11,722 nt of DNA from an uncultured Terriglobus sp. Lineage in GTDB: Bacteria > Acidobacteriota > Terriglobia > Terriglobales > Acidobacteriaceae. Where the stretch lies: positions 1 to 11,722 of the forward strand of contig CALMRM010000237.1 in the NCBI GenBank assembly GCA_937871605.1, read 5' to 3'. Position numbers and translations under genes: made by a program. Shown here in pieces: positions 1 through 6,982 of this stretch (position 1 is its first letter; every line of letters starts with the position of its first letter). The notes below the pieces were generated by a model. That model saw nothing but the letters and a program-made list of their open reading frames with translations, searched no databases and was not told the origin of the DNA.

Positions 1-1
1 T

Positions 2-82
2 CCCAGAACAGCCCCCGCGCCCGTCGTGCGCCAGTCACCGGCGCAACCAACAACCGCACAGCCTGACAGGACGGAGCCATGA
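2..82 (+). CDS. 3' end of an upstream gene (partial)
   Basis: This frame is open from the left edge and stops with a TGA that overlaps the start of the next gene in an ATGA arrangement, which is typical of translationally coupled operon genes. The 26 visible residues are rich in Pro, Ala, Gln and Thr (for example APAPVVRQSPAQ), which looks like a low-complexity C-terminal tail. In some bacteria a cell-wall amidase precedes a GerMN-domain gene, so an N-acetylmuramoyl-L-alanine amidase is possible, but no catalytic domain is visible. Another frame, closing at 64-66, is also open from the edge. The ATGA overlap and the residue composition favour the frame given here. Confidence 0.4.
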   Translation, partial: PRTAPAPVVRQSPAQPTTAQPDRTEP

Positions 83-744
83 TCCCCCGCTACCAGCGCA
101 TCCTCTTCGTGGTGCTGCTTGTCAGCTCGCTTGCCATGGCAGTTGCGCTCGTCTTTCTGCACCAGCGCAACTTTTCTGAGGTTAAGAATGCGGACAACAC
201 ACCCATCGAAGCACCTGTTTCGTCCCGGGCAGAGCGGGTGACCCTGATGCTGGCAGACGATACCACCGGCAACCTGAAAGCGGAGGAGCGGCTGATTGCG
301 CTTCCCGGCACCCCGGCGGTCCGCGCGCGGGCCCTGCTGGAGCACCTGCTGGCGGAGTACGCCCTGCCACGCGCCGCGCACCACACCGGCGGCGGTGCCT
401 CGGTCGACGACTTGTACCTAGTACCGCTGCCGCTCGGCGGCCAGCCAATGCAGTCGTCGATAGCGCCCGCGACGCAGCCAAGCCCTTCGGACAGCGGAGA
501 CCCCTTGCTGCACGCGGCTGGCGAGCTTGCGGTGATCAACCTGCGCCCCGGTTGGGTGGAGGCGCACCCGCCCGGCATCACCGCAGAGACGCTCACACTC
601 CAGTCCATGCTCGCGACCCTGCATGCCAACCTGCCGGAGATTACCGCGGTGCGCTTTCTGGTGGACGGCAGGCCGCGCCCCACACTGGCAGGCAACGTGG
701 AGCTGGATCGGACCTATGACGTGAACGACGCGAGGACGCCCTGA
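79..744 (+). CDS. GerMN-domain membrane-anchored protein
   Basis: The 221-residue protein starts with a short basic stretch and one hydrophobic segment (about residues 8-27, ILFVVLLVSSLAMAVALVFL), read as a signal anchor that places the rest outside the membrane. Residues from about 52 to the end fit a GerMN (spore germination GerM) domain. Signs are the opening strand RVTLMLAD, the helix RARALLEHLL, the core AVINLRPGWV (151-160), and the closing FLVDGRPRPTLAGNVELDR, which matches the family ending 'vDG...LaGhvdL'. A Pro/Ser-rich loop (about 119-146) interrupts the domain. AGGA at 68-71 lies 7 bases before the ATG. GerMN proteins occur widely in non-sporulating bacteria and are thought to act at the cell wall. 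A gerM-type gene next to a glutamate racemase is also known from Bacillus (racE-gerM), so a peptidoglycan role is inferred. The exact function is unknown. Confidence 0.8.
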   Translation: MIPRYQRILFVVLLVSSLAMAVALVFLHQRNFSEVKNADNTPIEAPVSSRAERVTLMLADDTTGNLKAEERLIALPGTPAVRARALLEHLLAEYALPRAAHHTGGGASVDDLYLVPLPLGGQPMQSSIAPATQPSPSDSGDPLLHAAGELAVINLRPGWVEAHPPGITAETLTLQSMLATLHANLPEITAVRFLVDGRPRPTLAGNVELDRTYDVNDARTP

Positions 745-1592
745 GCGCTGCTCTGCGAACGCAGCACCCTGCCGCACCAGACAAGCGCCCGGTCGTCGGC
801 GTGTTCGACTCGGGATTCGGCGGCCTGACCGTTCTGCGCGAGCTGCTGCGGCACCTGCCGGGTGCGGACTTCGTCTACCTGGACGACACCGCGCACCTGC
901 CATACGGCTCCAAGTCGCAGGCGGCGGTTACGCGGTTTACCGCGGCTGCGACCAAGCTGCTGGTGGGCAGGGGAGCGGACCTGGTGGTGGTCGCCTGCAA
1001 TACCGCGTCCGCGCTGGCACTCCCTCTGCTGCAGACGGAGGCGTCCGTGGCGCTGATGGGCGTGATTCAACCTGGGGCAGAAGCCGCGGCTGCTGCTGTG
1101 CCACCGGGCAGCACCGTGCTGGTGCTTGCGACGGAGGCCACTGTCGCCTCCCATGCGTACGCGCGGGCCTGCGCTGCCCATGGCCTGCTGGCCGTTGAAA
1201 AAGCGTGTCCGCTGTTTGTGCCGCTGGCGGAAGAGGGTTGGACGGACAGCAGCATTACCACACAGGTCGCGGACGTTTACCTGCGCGAGGCGCTCGCCAC
1301 ATCGCCCGCACTACCCGCTGCTGTGGTGCTGGGCTGCACGCACTACCCGTTGCTGCGCCCGCTGTTGCAGGGTACGGTGCAGGGTCTGCTGGGCAGCGTG
1401 CCCATCGTCGACTCTGCCGAGGCCACCGCGCGGCGGGCGGCACAGCTGCTGCCAGCGGCCACATCCGCGGGCCAGCGTGGCTCTGTGCTGAGCGTGTTGG
1501 CCACCGACTCTCCCACGAAATTTCAGCGCCTGGGTGCACGCTTTCTCTGTCGTGAACTGCCGCCGGTGGAGCATGTGCAGCTTGAGGAGTAG
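741..1592 (+). CDS. murI: Glutamate racemase, probable CTG start
   Basis: The enzyme interconverts L- and D-glutamate in the cytoplasm, supplying D-Glu for the peptidoglycan stem peptide. With a CTG start the protein has 283 residues, normal for the family. The sequence shows VVGVFDSGFGGLTVL (catalytic-region Asp about 23), VVACNTASA with the first catalytic Cys (about 86), FVPLAEEGW, and VLGCTHYPLL with the second Cys (about 199) and His (about 201). The first ATG/GTG/TTG codon in frame is GTG at 801, and starting there would remove the conserved VVG of the first beta strand. Upstream, the frame is open only from the in-frame TGA at 717, and it contains no ATG, GTG or TTG before 801. CTG at 741 overlaps the stop of the GerMN gene and has GAGGA at 732-736. 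A CTG start with translational coupling is therefore the best reading, and a sequence error is the alternative. The gene identity is secure, the start is not. Confidence 0.92.
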   Translation: MSAALRTQHPAAPDKRPVVGVFDSGFGGLTVLRELLRHLPGADFVYLDDTAHLPYGSKSQAAVTRFTAAATKLLVGRGADLVVVACNTASALALPLLQTEASVALMGVIQPGAEAAAAAVPPGSTVLVLATEATVASHAYARACAAHGLLAVEKACPLFVPLAEEGWTDSSITTQVADVYLREALATSPALPAAVVLGCTHYPLLRPLLQGTVQGLLGSVPIVDSAEATARRAAQLLPAATSAGQRGSVLSVLATDSPTKFQRLGARFLCRELPPVEHVQLEE

Positions 1593-1609
1593 CTGCGGGC
1601 TGCTATTCT
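1582..1609 (+). promoter_or_regulatory. Candidate promoter for the EVE-domain gene
   Basis: TTGAGG (1582-1587), a 16-base spacer, and TATTCT (1604-1609) preceded by an extended TG (1601-1602) resemble a housekeeping promoter lying over the end of murI. Transcription would begin near 1616, only about nine bases before the ATG at 1625, so the message would be nearly leaderless. This agrees with the absence of a Shine-Dalgarno sequence there. It is a motif match by eye only. Confidence 0.35.
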
Positions 1610-1624
1610 CATACCCGGACGCGC

Positions 1625-2005
1625 ATGCCCTACCTGCTCAAATCGGAACCCGACAAGTACAGCTTCGACGACCTCGTCCGCGACGGCGAAACGGTCTGGG
1701 ACGGCATCAAGAACCCGCAGGCGCTGCTGACGTTGCGCGGCATGAAAACGGGCGAACACTGCGTCATTTACCACTCCAACACCGGCAAAGAGGCCGTGGG
1801 CCTGGCGACCGTCGTGAGTGTGGACGCGACCGACCCGAAAAACCCGGCGGTTCGGCTCAAGGCAGGGAAGCGGCTGAAAGCGCCGAAGACTCTGGCTGCC
1901 ATGCGCGAGGTGCCGGTGTTTCACGACTCGATCCTGTTCCGCCAGTTCCGGCTCTCCGTGGTGCCGCTAACGGAGGAGCAGTACGATTGGCTGGTGCATG
2001 GCTGA
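1625..2005 (+). CDS. EVE domain-containing protein
   Basis: This is a 126-residue soluble protein of the EVE (PUA-like) family, which includes human THYN1. EVE domains bind modified bases in DNA or RNA through an aromatic pocket. The match covers the whole length: MPYLLKSEPDKYSFDDLV at the N-terminus, the WDGIKNPQAL turn, GEHCVIYHSN, a short connecting region, and the closing FRQFRLSVVPLTEEQYDWL. It is slightly shorter than the usual 140-155 residues because the middle, around AVRLKAGKRL, is compact, yet both ends are present, so it does not look truncated. It follows murI after 32 bases but has its own promoter-like sequence. No restriction or modification gene is visible nearby, so a role in reading modified nucleic acid is known only at family level. 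Confidence 0.9.
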   Translation: MPYLLKSEPDKYSFDDLVRDGETVWDGIKNPQALLTLRGMKTGEHCVIYHSNTGKEAVGLATVVSVDATDPKNPAVRLKAGKRLKAPKTLAAMREVPVFHDSILFRQFRLSVVPLTEEQYDWLVHG

Positions 2006-2036
2006 TGCAACTTCTTCCATCACGTGCTCATGAATT

Positions 2037-2155
2037 GTCATCCCGACCGGAGCACGCAGTGCGCAGTGGAGGGACCTGCTTTTCTTCCGAGCTGCACTGC
2101 TGCTTCGGGGCAAACATCAGGTCCCTCCACTCCGCTTCGCTTCGGTCGGGATGAC
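2037..2155 (-). repeat. Hairpin repeat, copy A
   Basis: This 119-bp imperfect palindrome is bounded by GTCATCCCGACCG (2037-2049) and its exact reverse complement (2143-2155). A second perfect stem of 14 bp pairs AGTGGAGGGACCTG (2065-2078) with 2118-2131. The central part, read on the - strand, matches 31 of 32 bases with copy B at 9381-9412. It lies between the EVE gene and fabI, where it could end or insulate transcription. Repeats with such ends are, from memory, scattered through acidobacterial and some other genomes, and their function is not established. Confidence 0.85.
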
Positions 2156-2205
2156 AAAGAGTGGGGCGTGTCGCACAGACATGGCTGTTAGAAAGTAGGG
2201 CAAGC

Positions 2206-2973
2206 ATGATCGATCTCCAAGGCAAAACCGCCGTCGTCTTCGGCCTCGCCAACAAGCGCAGCATTGCCTGGGCCATCGCTCAAAAGCTGAGCGAGGCGGG
2301 TGCACGGGTCGCCGTCTGCTACCAGAGCGAGCGCCTGAAGAAGGAGGCTGACGCCCTGCTGCCTGAACTGAGAGACGGCAAGAGCTTCCAGTGCGACGTC
2401 TCCGTCGACGCCGAGATCGAGCGCGTGACCGGCGAACTGCAAGCCGCCTACGGCACCGTGGACATGGTGGTGCACTCCGTCGCCTTTGCACCCGCCGACG
2501 CCATCAAGAACGACTTTCTGCTCACGCAACGAGAGGACTTCAGCATTGCGCTGGACGTGAGTGCATACTCGCTGGTGGCGGTCAGCCGCGCGCTGGCTCC
2601 GCTCATGCCCGCGGGCAGCAGCATTCTGACGCTGACCTACTACGGCAGCGAAAAGGTGTTTCCCAACTACAACGTGATGGGCGTGGCCAAGGCCGCGCTG
2701 GAGGCGACGGTGCGTTACCTGGCCGCGTCGCTCGGGCCCAAGGGCATCCGCGTGAACGCCGTCTCCGCGGGTCCCATCAAGACGCTGGCCGCGCGTGGTA
2801 TTGGCGACTTCAACAAGATCTTGGACACCGTGACCGAGCGCGCGCCGCTGCACCGCAACGTGGAAACGGCAGAGGTGGGCAACACCGCCGCCTTCCTGCT
2901 GTCGCCGCTCGCCAGCGGCATCACGGGCGAGGTCACCTACGTGGACTGTGGTTACAACGTCACCGGCATGTAG
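2206..2973 (+). CDS. fabI: Enoyl-[acyl-carrier-protein] reductase (NADH), FabI type
   Basis: This enzyme carries out the last reductive step of each fatty acid elongation round, reducing trans-2-enoyl-ACP with NADH in the cytoplasm. The 255-residue length is standard. The Rossmann nucleotide loop is VFGLANKRSIAWAIA (11-25). The FabI catalytic pattern is present as Tyr145, Tyr155 and Lys162 in the segment YYGSEK...YNVMGVAK. NAVSAGPIKTLAA and the ending GITGEVTYVDCGYNVTGM are also characteristic. The chosen ATG at 2206 gives the usual N-terminus and has AGGG at 2197-2200, five bases upstream. The frame extends to 2161, but that extension follows directly on the hairpin repeat and has no family match. 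Residue 93 is Ala where E. coli FabI has Gly93, as in Bacillus and Staphylococcus FabI. It appears monocistronic. Confidence 0.97.
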   Translation: MIDLQGKTAVVFGLANKRSIAWAIAQKLSEAGARVAVCYQSERLKKEADALLPELRDGKSFQCDVSVDAEIERVTGELQAAYGTVDMVVHSVAFAPADAIKNDFLLTQREDFSIALDVSAYSLVAVSRALAPLMPAGSSILTLTYYGSEKVFPNYNVMGVAKAALEATVRYLAASLGPKGIRVNAVSAGPIKTLAARGIGDFNKILDTVTERAPLHRNVETAEVGNTAAFLLSPLASGITGEVTYVDCGYNVTGM

Positions 2974-3244
2974 CTATGCGGTAGCGCTGGGAGGGAGTGT
3001 GTCGACTGGACCAGCGCATCGCTTGCAAAGTCGGAGTATGCTGCTACACAACCGTGGGAGCGGACCTCGCCGGCAGCCTGCCTGACGCACTGTGCTTCGC
3101 GGTCGCACAGGTATCAACCTTGCTGGTTCAAGGGTGACGATGGCGCGGAGCCCTCACCAGGACGGCACCTACCGGTTGAAGCTGGCGGCTTCAGAAATTG
3201 GAGTCGTGTTCCGTTCCGTTGGCACAGGAGGGCGCCGTGCAGCG
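2974..3244. other. Intergenic stretch without a recognisable gene
   Basis: No convincing gene is visible in these 271 bases, although the frame of the zinc-ribbon gene stays open back to 3092. Two weak signals are present. One is a promoter-like pair, TTGCAA (3023-3028) with TACACA (3045-3050). The other is a small hairpin, CTGTGC (3090-3095) with GCACAG (3105-3110), which has no T run after it and so is not a convincing terminator. Confidence 0.4.
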
Positions 3245-3460
3245 ATGAGAGACCCTTCGGTAGAACGCCGTAGCCCTCCCGTGTGCCGCCGGTGCGGTCA
3301 GCAGGCGTTTGAGCGGGTGCCGCGCAGGGGCTTTGTGCAACGGTACATCCTGCCCCTGTTTGGCCTGTGGCCGTGGCGTTGCGCGGTGTGCAACAACATT
3401 ACATGGCGGCGCAACCGGCGCACCACTGACCTGTCGCCGGAAAGCCCGTTCGCACGCTAG
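3245..3460 (+). CDS. Small zinc-ribbon protein with hydrophobic middle
   Basis: The 71-residue protein has two CxxC pairs, CRRC (14-17) and CAVC (46-49), that could bind one zinc ion as a ribbon. Between them is a hydrophobic stretch (VQRYILPLFGLWPW, about 32-45), and an Arg-rich segment follows (WRRNRR). Short proteins of the plan 'CxxC, RRG, hydrophobic LPLFGL, CxxC, basic' occur in Acidobacteria as hypothetical proteins, from memory. The start at 3245 is chosen because AGGAGGG (3226-3232) lies upstream at about 12 bases, slightly far. The frame continues upstream to 3092 without family-like sequence. It converges with the acyltransferase gene, with 17 bases between the stops. No function can be assigned. 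Confidence 0.65.
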   Translation: MRDPSVERRSPPVCRRCGQQAFERVPRRGFVQRYILPLFGLWPWRCAVCNNITWRRNRRTTDLSPESPFAR

Positions 3461-3477
3461 GCCCGAACAGGTGTGAG

Positions 3478-4629
3478 CTAAGCGTGGGGTGGCAACACGT
3501 ACCGTCGCAGCCGCAGTGCAGGAAGTTCGAGCACATAGCGCGACAGCAGTGCCAGTGCCAGCGAGATGCCCAGGATACCCAGCGTACGTTCCACAAAGGC
3601 AGCGTTGCTCGTGGTATCTGGCGCGCCGGCCACGTGGTCCCACACCTGCAACACGTAAAAGTGCAGCATGTACAGTGCGTAGCTGATGAGCCCCACAAAG
3701 GTGAGAACGGGGCCGCGAAATACAGCCAGCGCAGCCGCCCCGCGATAGCGGATGAGCAACCCCACGATGGAGCCAGCCAGCAGAGTGACGCCTGTTTGTG
3801 CGATGGCTGCCGCGAGTGCCACACCCCGCACCGAGGCGGGCTGCGCGGTAAAGCCCCACAGAGCCAGCAGCACACCGGCGACCGGTGCCAGTGCCAGCGT
3901 TCGTCGCTCACGCGGTGCCCCGCCCAGCCGCTCGCCCCCCTGCATAAACCAGCAGGCCAGCAACGCGCCAAATGCCAGGCCATCGCACCGCAGAAAGGAC
4001 AGGTAGTAGTTGTAGTGGCCGAACCAGGCTGCTACCAGCCGCAGCAGCATGCAGCCACAGCCAAACAAGAGGGCCCAGTGCTGCAGGGTGTCCACGTTGC
4101 GGCGGCGCACGACGGTAGGCCACAGGATGTAGAACTGCTCCTCAATGGCCAGCGTCCAGAACGGGCCGGTGCTAGCGATATGGAACACCGAGGAGAAGTT
4201 CGCCAGAAAGAACGCGGCCATCAACACGCCGGGCAGCGAACCACGCTGCAACAGGGCCACACCCAGCAGGCACACCACGTACAGCGGCAGCACACGCAGA
4301 ACGCGCTTCCAGTAGAAGTCCTGGTAGTACCGCGGGCTGTGCCGGGCTTTGATCAGGAGGCTGGTAATGAGAAAGCCTGACAGGACAAAGAACAGGTCCA
4401 CACCCGTACGACCGTACTTTGAGAGTGCGGAGGCCTGCGCGATCAGGCGCGTACCGGCGACCGGGTAGGAGGTGGACAAGACATGGTGGAACAGCACCAT
4501 CAGAGCCGCCACGCCGCGCAGGCCATCCAGTTCGCGTATGTGAACCAGCCGCTGGGTGCGTGTCACATTCGTTGCGGGGCCCGCATCACCTTCGGTGGGG
4601 GGCTGCGCTGGTTGGACCGGTGCCGCCAT
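3478..4629 (-). CDS. Acyltransferase family 3 (OafA/YrhL-like) membrane protein
   Basis: This 383-residue polytopic inner-membrane protein belongs to the acyltransferase-3 family, which transfers acetyl or other acyl groups to surface or extracellular sugars. Family marks appear in order: ELDGLRGVAALMVLFHH (33-49, with the conserved His pair 48-49), GRTGVDLFFVLSGFLI (73-88), YWKRVLRVLP (106-115, conserved Arg), and WTLAIEEQFYILWP (158-171). These are followed by a run of membrane segments to the C-terminus. The ATG at 4629 lies two bases after the uup stop (TAGACATG), so translation is probably coupled to uup. The frame is open to 4944, but that extension overlaps uup in another frame and has no family resemblance. 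The substrate is unknown, since no glycan cluster is nearby. Confidence 0.92.
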   Translation of the reverse strand: MAAPVQPAQPPTEGDAGPATNVTRTQRLVHIRELDGLRGVAALMVLFHHVLSTSYPVAGTRLIAQASALSKYGRTGVDLFFVLSGFLITSLLIKARHSPRYYQDFYWKRVLRVLPLYVVCLLGVALLQRGSLPGVLMAAFFLANFSSVFHIASTGPFWTLAIEEQFYILWPTVVRRRNVDTLQHWALLFGCGCMLLRLVAAWFGHYNYYLSFLRCDGLAFGALLACWFMQGGERLGGAPRERRTLALAPVAGVLLALWGFTAQPASVRGVALAAAIAQTGVTLLAGSIVGLLIRYRGAAALAVFRGPVLTFVGLISYALYMLHFYVLQVWDHVAGAPDTTSNAAFVERTLGILGISLALALLSRYVLELPALRLRRYVLPPHA

Positions 4630-4631
4630 GT

Positions 4632-6431
4632 CTATTCCATGGCCAGGGCGGCTAGTTGCTCCCAGCGCGCGTATAGTTCGCTGCTGTGCGCCTGTGCCTC
4701 GGCCTGCTCTGACAACGCCGCCTGGAGCGCTGCCGCATCCAAGCCAATGGCGGGATTGGCAAGCTGCACGTCCGCTGCGGCCATGCGCGCCTCGGCTGCG
4801 GCAATGCGGTCTTCCAGCGTGCTCCACTCCCGCTGATCCTGGTAGGTCATCTTCTTCTTGCTGGCGGACGCGGGCGCATCTGCGGCAACAGGCACCTGCG
4901 GTATGGGCGCGGGTTCGACCGGTTGCTCCATCCAGTCTTCCCACTGGCCGAAGTCGGCAAACTGCTGTGCGCGGCCGGTGCCGTCCAGGCCCAACACCGT
5001 CGTGCTCACGCGGTTCAGCATGTAACGATCGTGCGTCACCAGCACCAGCGCGCCCGGGTACTCCAACAGGTTTTCCTCCAGCAGCTCCAGGGTAGGAATG
5101 TCCAGGTCGTTGGTTGGTTCGTCCAGCAAGAGCAGGTCGGCAGGCTGCAGCATCAGCCGTGCGATCAACACACGCGCACGCTCACCGCCGCTCAGCCGCT
5201 CCACCGGCTGGTTCAGCTGCTCGCCCGTGAATAGAAAGCGAGCCGCCCAACTGGCCACATGCACGGGCCTGCCGTTGTGCACCACCTGGTCACCCTCGGG
5301 AGCCAAGGCGCGGCGCAGCGTGAGCTTGGTGTCGATCTCGCGAGCCTGCGAGAAGTAGACGACGCGCAGTTGGTGCGCCTGTTTGATGGTGCCGGACGTG
5401 GGTTCCACTTCGCCCGTCAGCATGCGCAACAGCGACGTTTTACCGCTGCCGTTCGGCCCCACCAGGCCAACGCGCGTGCCCGCAGTGAAGACAAAGTTAA
5501 GATCCTTAACGATCTGCTTCTCGCCAAAGTTGAGTGCAACATGCTCCAGCTCCGCCAGGCGCTTGGTCTGCCGGTCTGTCGCGTTGAAGTCGATGCCCGC
5601 GCTGCTTTTCTGCGCACGCGCGTTCATGTCGGCCAGATCGCCGATCATTTCGTGTGCGCGGTCGATGCGGGCCTTGCTCTTGGTGGTGCGCGCCTTGGGG
5701 CCGCGGCGCAGCCATTCGATCTCTGTCTTCACCTGGTTGCGCAGGCTCTCCTGCTGCTTCGACTGGGCCGCTAGGTACAGCTGCCGCTCTTCCAGAAATT
5801 TCGAGTACGCGCCGTCCACCCGCAAGACGCCGCCCGCATAGACGCGGTTCAGTTCGACCGTTTCGTTCGAGACGGCCTCGAGAAAATAGCGGTCGTGCGA
5901 CACAATGACGCAGGCCGACATGGACCCGGCGATGACCTCTTCCAGCCACTCAATACCCTGCAGGTCCAGGTGGTTTGTCGGCTCGTCCAGCAGGAGCACG
6001 TCCGGCTCGGTGATGACAGATTCCATGATGGCCAGCCGCTTACGCCAGCCGCCGGAGAGCTTTGCCGCCTCGGCGTGCTCGTCCGGGAAGCCGGTGCGGC
6101 CAAAGGTCTCGCGCAGGCGCTGCTCGCGCTCGTTGTCGGCGACGTTGGCCGCCTCAAGGGCTGCTTCCAGTACCTCGCGGACGCTTTTGCCCGGCTTGAA
6201 CTCGCTGGTTTGCAGCACCACGCCCACCCGGGCGCGGCGGCGCGTGGCCACCTCGCCGCTGTCCGGCTCTTCGGTCCCCGCAAGGATCGACAGCAGCGTC
6301 GACTTACCCGCGCCATTCGGCCCCACCAGGCCGATGCGGTCGCCATCGGAGACCACGAGAGAAACATCCTGGAAGAGCACACGCGCGCCATAACGCTTGC
6401 TCACGGATTGCGCATTGAGGATCGGCGGCAT
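4632..6431 (-). CDS. uup: ABC-F family ATPase, Uup type
   Basis: This is a soluble twin-ATPase ABC-F protein without membrane domains. Uup binds DNA and ribosomes, and E. coli mutants show raised precise transposon excision. The 599 residues contain Walker A GPNGAGKST (37-45), signature LSGGW (125-129) and Walker B LLLDEPTNHLD (146-156). The linker with WLRRGPKARTTKSKARIDRA (240-259) is typical of Uup. The second set is GPNGSGKTS (325-333), LSGGER (413-418) and LLLDEPTNDLD (434-444). A C-terminal coiled coil (about 528-597), preceded by a Pro/Ala/Lys linker, is the Uup DNA-binding extension, which separates it from EttA or antibiotic-resistance ABC-F proteins. ATG at 6431 is adjacent to an in-frame GTG at 6434 that could also start it. 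No Shine-Dalgarno sequence is visible. A TACACT box (6444 down to 6439) sits seven bases before the GTG, so a leaderless message is possible. Confidence 0.95.
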   Translation of the reverse strand: MPPILNAQSVSKRYGARVLFQDVSLVVSDGDRIGLVGPNGAGKSTLLSILAGTEEPDSGEVATRRRARVGVVLQTSEFKPGKSVREVLEAALEAANVADNEREQRLRETFGRTGFPDEHAEAAKLSGGWRKRLAIMESVITEPDVLLLDEPTNHLDLQGIEWLEEVIAGSMSACVIVSHDRYFLEAVSNETVELNRVYAGGVLRVDGAYSKFLEERQLYLAAQSKQQESLRNQVKTEIEWLRRGPKARTTKSKARIDRAHEMIGDLADMNARAQKSSAGIDFNATDRQTKRLAELEHVALNFGEKQIVKDLNFVFTAGTRVGLVGPNGSGKTSLLRMLTGEVEPTSGTIKQAHQLRVVYFSQAREIDTKLTLRRALAPEGDQVVHNGRPVHVASWAARFLFTGEQLNQPVERLSGGERARVLIARLMLQPADLLLLDEPTNDLDIPTLELLEENLLEYPGALVLVTHDRYMLNRVSTTVLGLDGTGRAQQFADFGQWEDWMEQPVEPAPIPQVPVAADAPASASKKKMTYQDQREWSTLEDRIAAAEARMAAADVQLANPAIGLDAAALQAALSEQAEAQAHSSELYARWEQLAALAME

Positions 6432-6442
6432 CACTAGTAGTG

Positions 6443-6491
6443 TAGCGAGTCAGCGTGCTCGCGAGCCAGCAATCAGCGCGCTGACTCGCTA
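6443..6491. repeat. Inverted repeat in the tsaE-uup gap
   Basis: TAGCGAGTCAGCG (6443-6455) is exactly complementary to 6479-6491, a 13-bp stem with a 23-base loop. The loop contains the perfect 10-base palindrome GCTCGCGAGC (6457-6466). It lies downstream of tsaE and just upstream of uup, both read leftwards. No T run follows the stem on the - strand, so it is not a standard intrinsic terminator. It may be a processing hairpin or an operator overlapping the putative -10 box of uup. Confidence 0.6.
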
Positions 6492-6510
6492 AGCCGCGAA
6501 CCAGCTGCAC

Positions 6511-6948
6511 TTACAGCACCTGCACAAAGAAAAGCCGTTCCTCAGGCTCATCGCCCGGTTGAATGCTGACGATGCCACCCGCCCGCGCCATGAGCGACGG
6601 AAACTTCTCGCCCCACTCCACCAGCAGTAGCGCGTCCGGCTCCGCCTCCATGTCCTCAAGGCCAAGCTGCAACAGTTCCTCGTCACGTTCCAACCGGTAC
6701 AGGTCCAGGTGGTACAGCTTTAGCGCACTGCCACGGTATTCATGCACAAGCGTAAAGGTGGGGCTGGTCACCTCGTCTGGGTCCGCGCCGATGCTCTGTG
6801 CGATGCCCTTGACCAGCGTCGTCTTACCCGCGCCCAGGTTGCCACGCAGGATGACCAGCCGTGGCGCAGGCAGCATCAATTCCAAGATGGTTTGCCCCAG
6901 CGCCAGTGTTCCAGCCACGCTGCGCGTCTTCAGTCGCTTCTGAATCAC
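6511..6948 (-). CDS. tsaE: tRNA t6A biosynthesis ATPase TsaE
   Basis: TsaE is the small ATPase that works with TsaB and TsaD to transfer the threonylcarbamoyl group to adenosine 37 of ANN-decoding tRNAs. The 145-residue protein is of normal length. It has Walker A GNLGAGKTT (36-44), the family motif SPTFTLVHEY (62-71), YHLDLYRL (79-86) and the Walker B-like LLLVEWGEK (107-115). The start is GTG at 6948. No ATG fits, and the nearest purine-rich sequence (GAGG) is about 13 bases away, which suggests weak initiation. It is divergent from vapB with only 34 bases between the starts. It lies in the same direction as nnr, its common operon neighbour, but is now separated from nnr by the toxin-antitoxin pair. 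Confidence 0.95.
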   Translation of the reverse strand: MIQKRLKTRSVAGTLALGQTILELMLPAPRLVILRGNLGAGKTTLVKGIAQSIGADPDEVTSPTFTLVHEYRGSALKLYHLDLYRLERDEELLQLGLEDMEAEPDALLLVEWGEKFPSLMARAGGIVSIQPGDEPEERLFFVQVL

Positions 6949-6955
6949 TGTTTGT

Positions 6956-6980
6956 GTATCGCCTCAGGAGTAGGCTATAC
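6956..6980. promoter_or_regulatory. Candidate VapB/VapBC operator
   Basis: GTATCGCCT (6956-6964) and AGGCTATAC (6972-6980) form an inverted repeat matching at 8 of 9 positions around a 7-base spacer. It covers the AGGAG ribosome site (6966-6970) of vapB and fills most of the 34 bases between the divergent vapB and tsaE starts. Toxin-antitoxin pairs of this class are usually autoregulated through such repeats next to the antitoxin start. Binding here could also repress tsaE. This is inferred from position and symmetry only. Confidence 0.4.
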
Positions 6981-6982
6981 GC

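Noticed and set aside
1534..2154. 206-residue + strand frame across the murI-EVE junction and repeat A
   Set aside because: It overlaps the EVE gene in another frame and runs into the repeat; no recognisable domain.
2037..2155. CRISPR array or insertion sequence explanation for the hairpin repeats
   Set aside because: There are only two copies about 7 kb apart, with no spacers, no transposase gene and no evident target duplication.
2161..2205. 15-residue N-terminal extension of FabI
   Set aside because: The family begins at MIDLQGKTAVV, and a ribosome site precedes the ATG at 2206.
3484..4380. 298-residue open frame antisense to the acyltransferase
   Set aside because: Gln/His/Arg-rich composition without domains. 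The opposite strand carries the acyltransferase-3 motifs.
4630..4944. N-terminal extension of the acyltransferase by 105 residues
   Set aside because: It overlaps the 3' end of uup in another frame and has no family-like sequence; the ATG at 4629 fits the family start.
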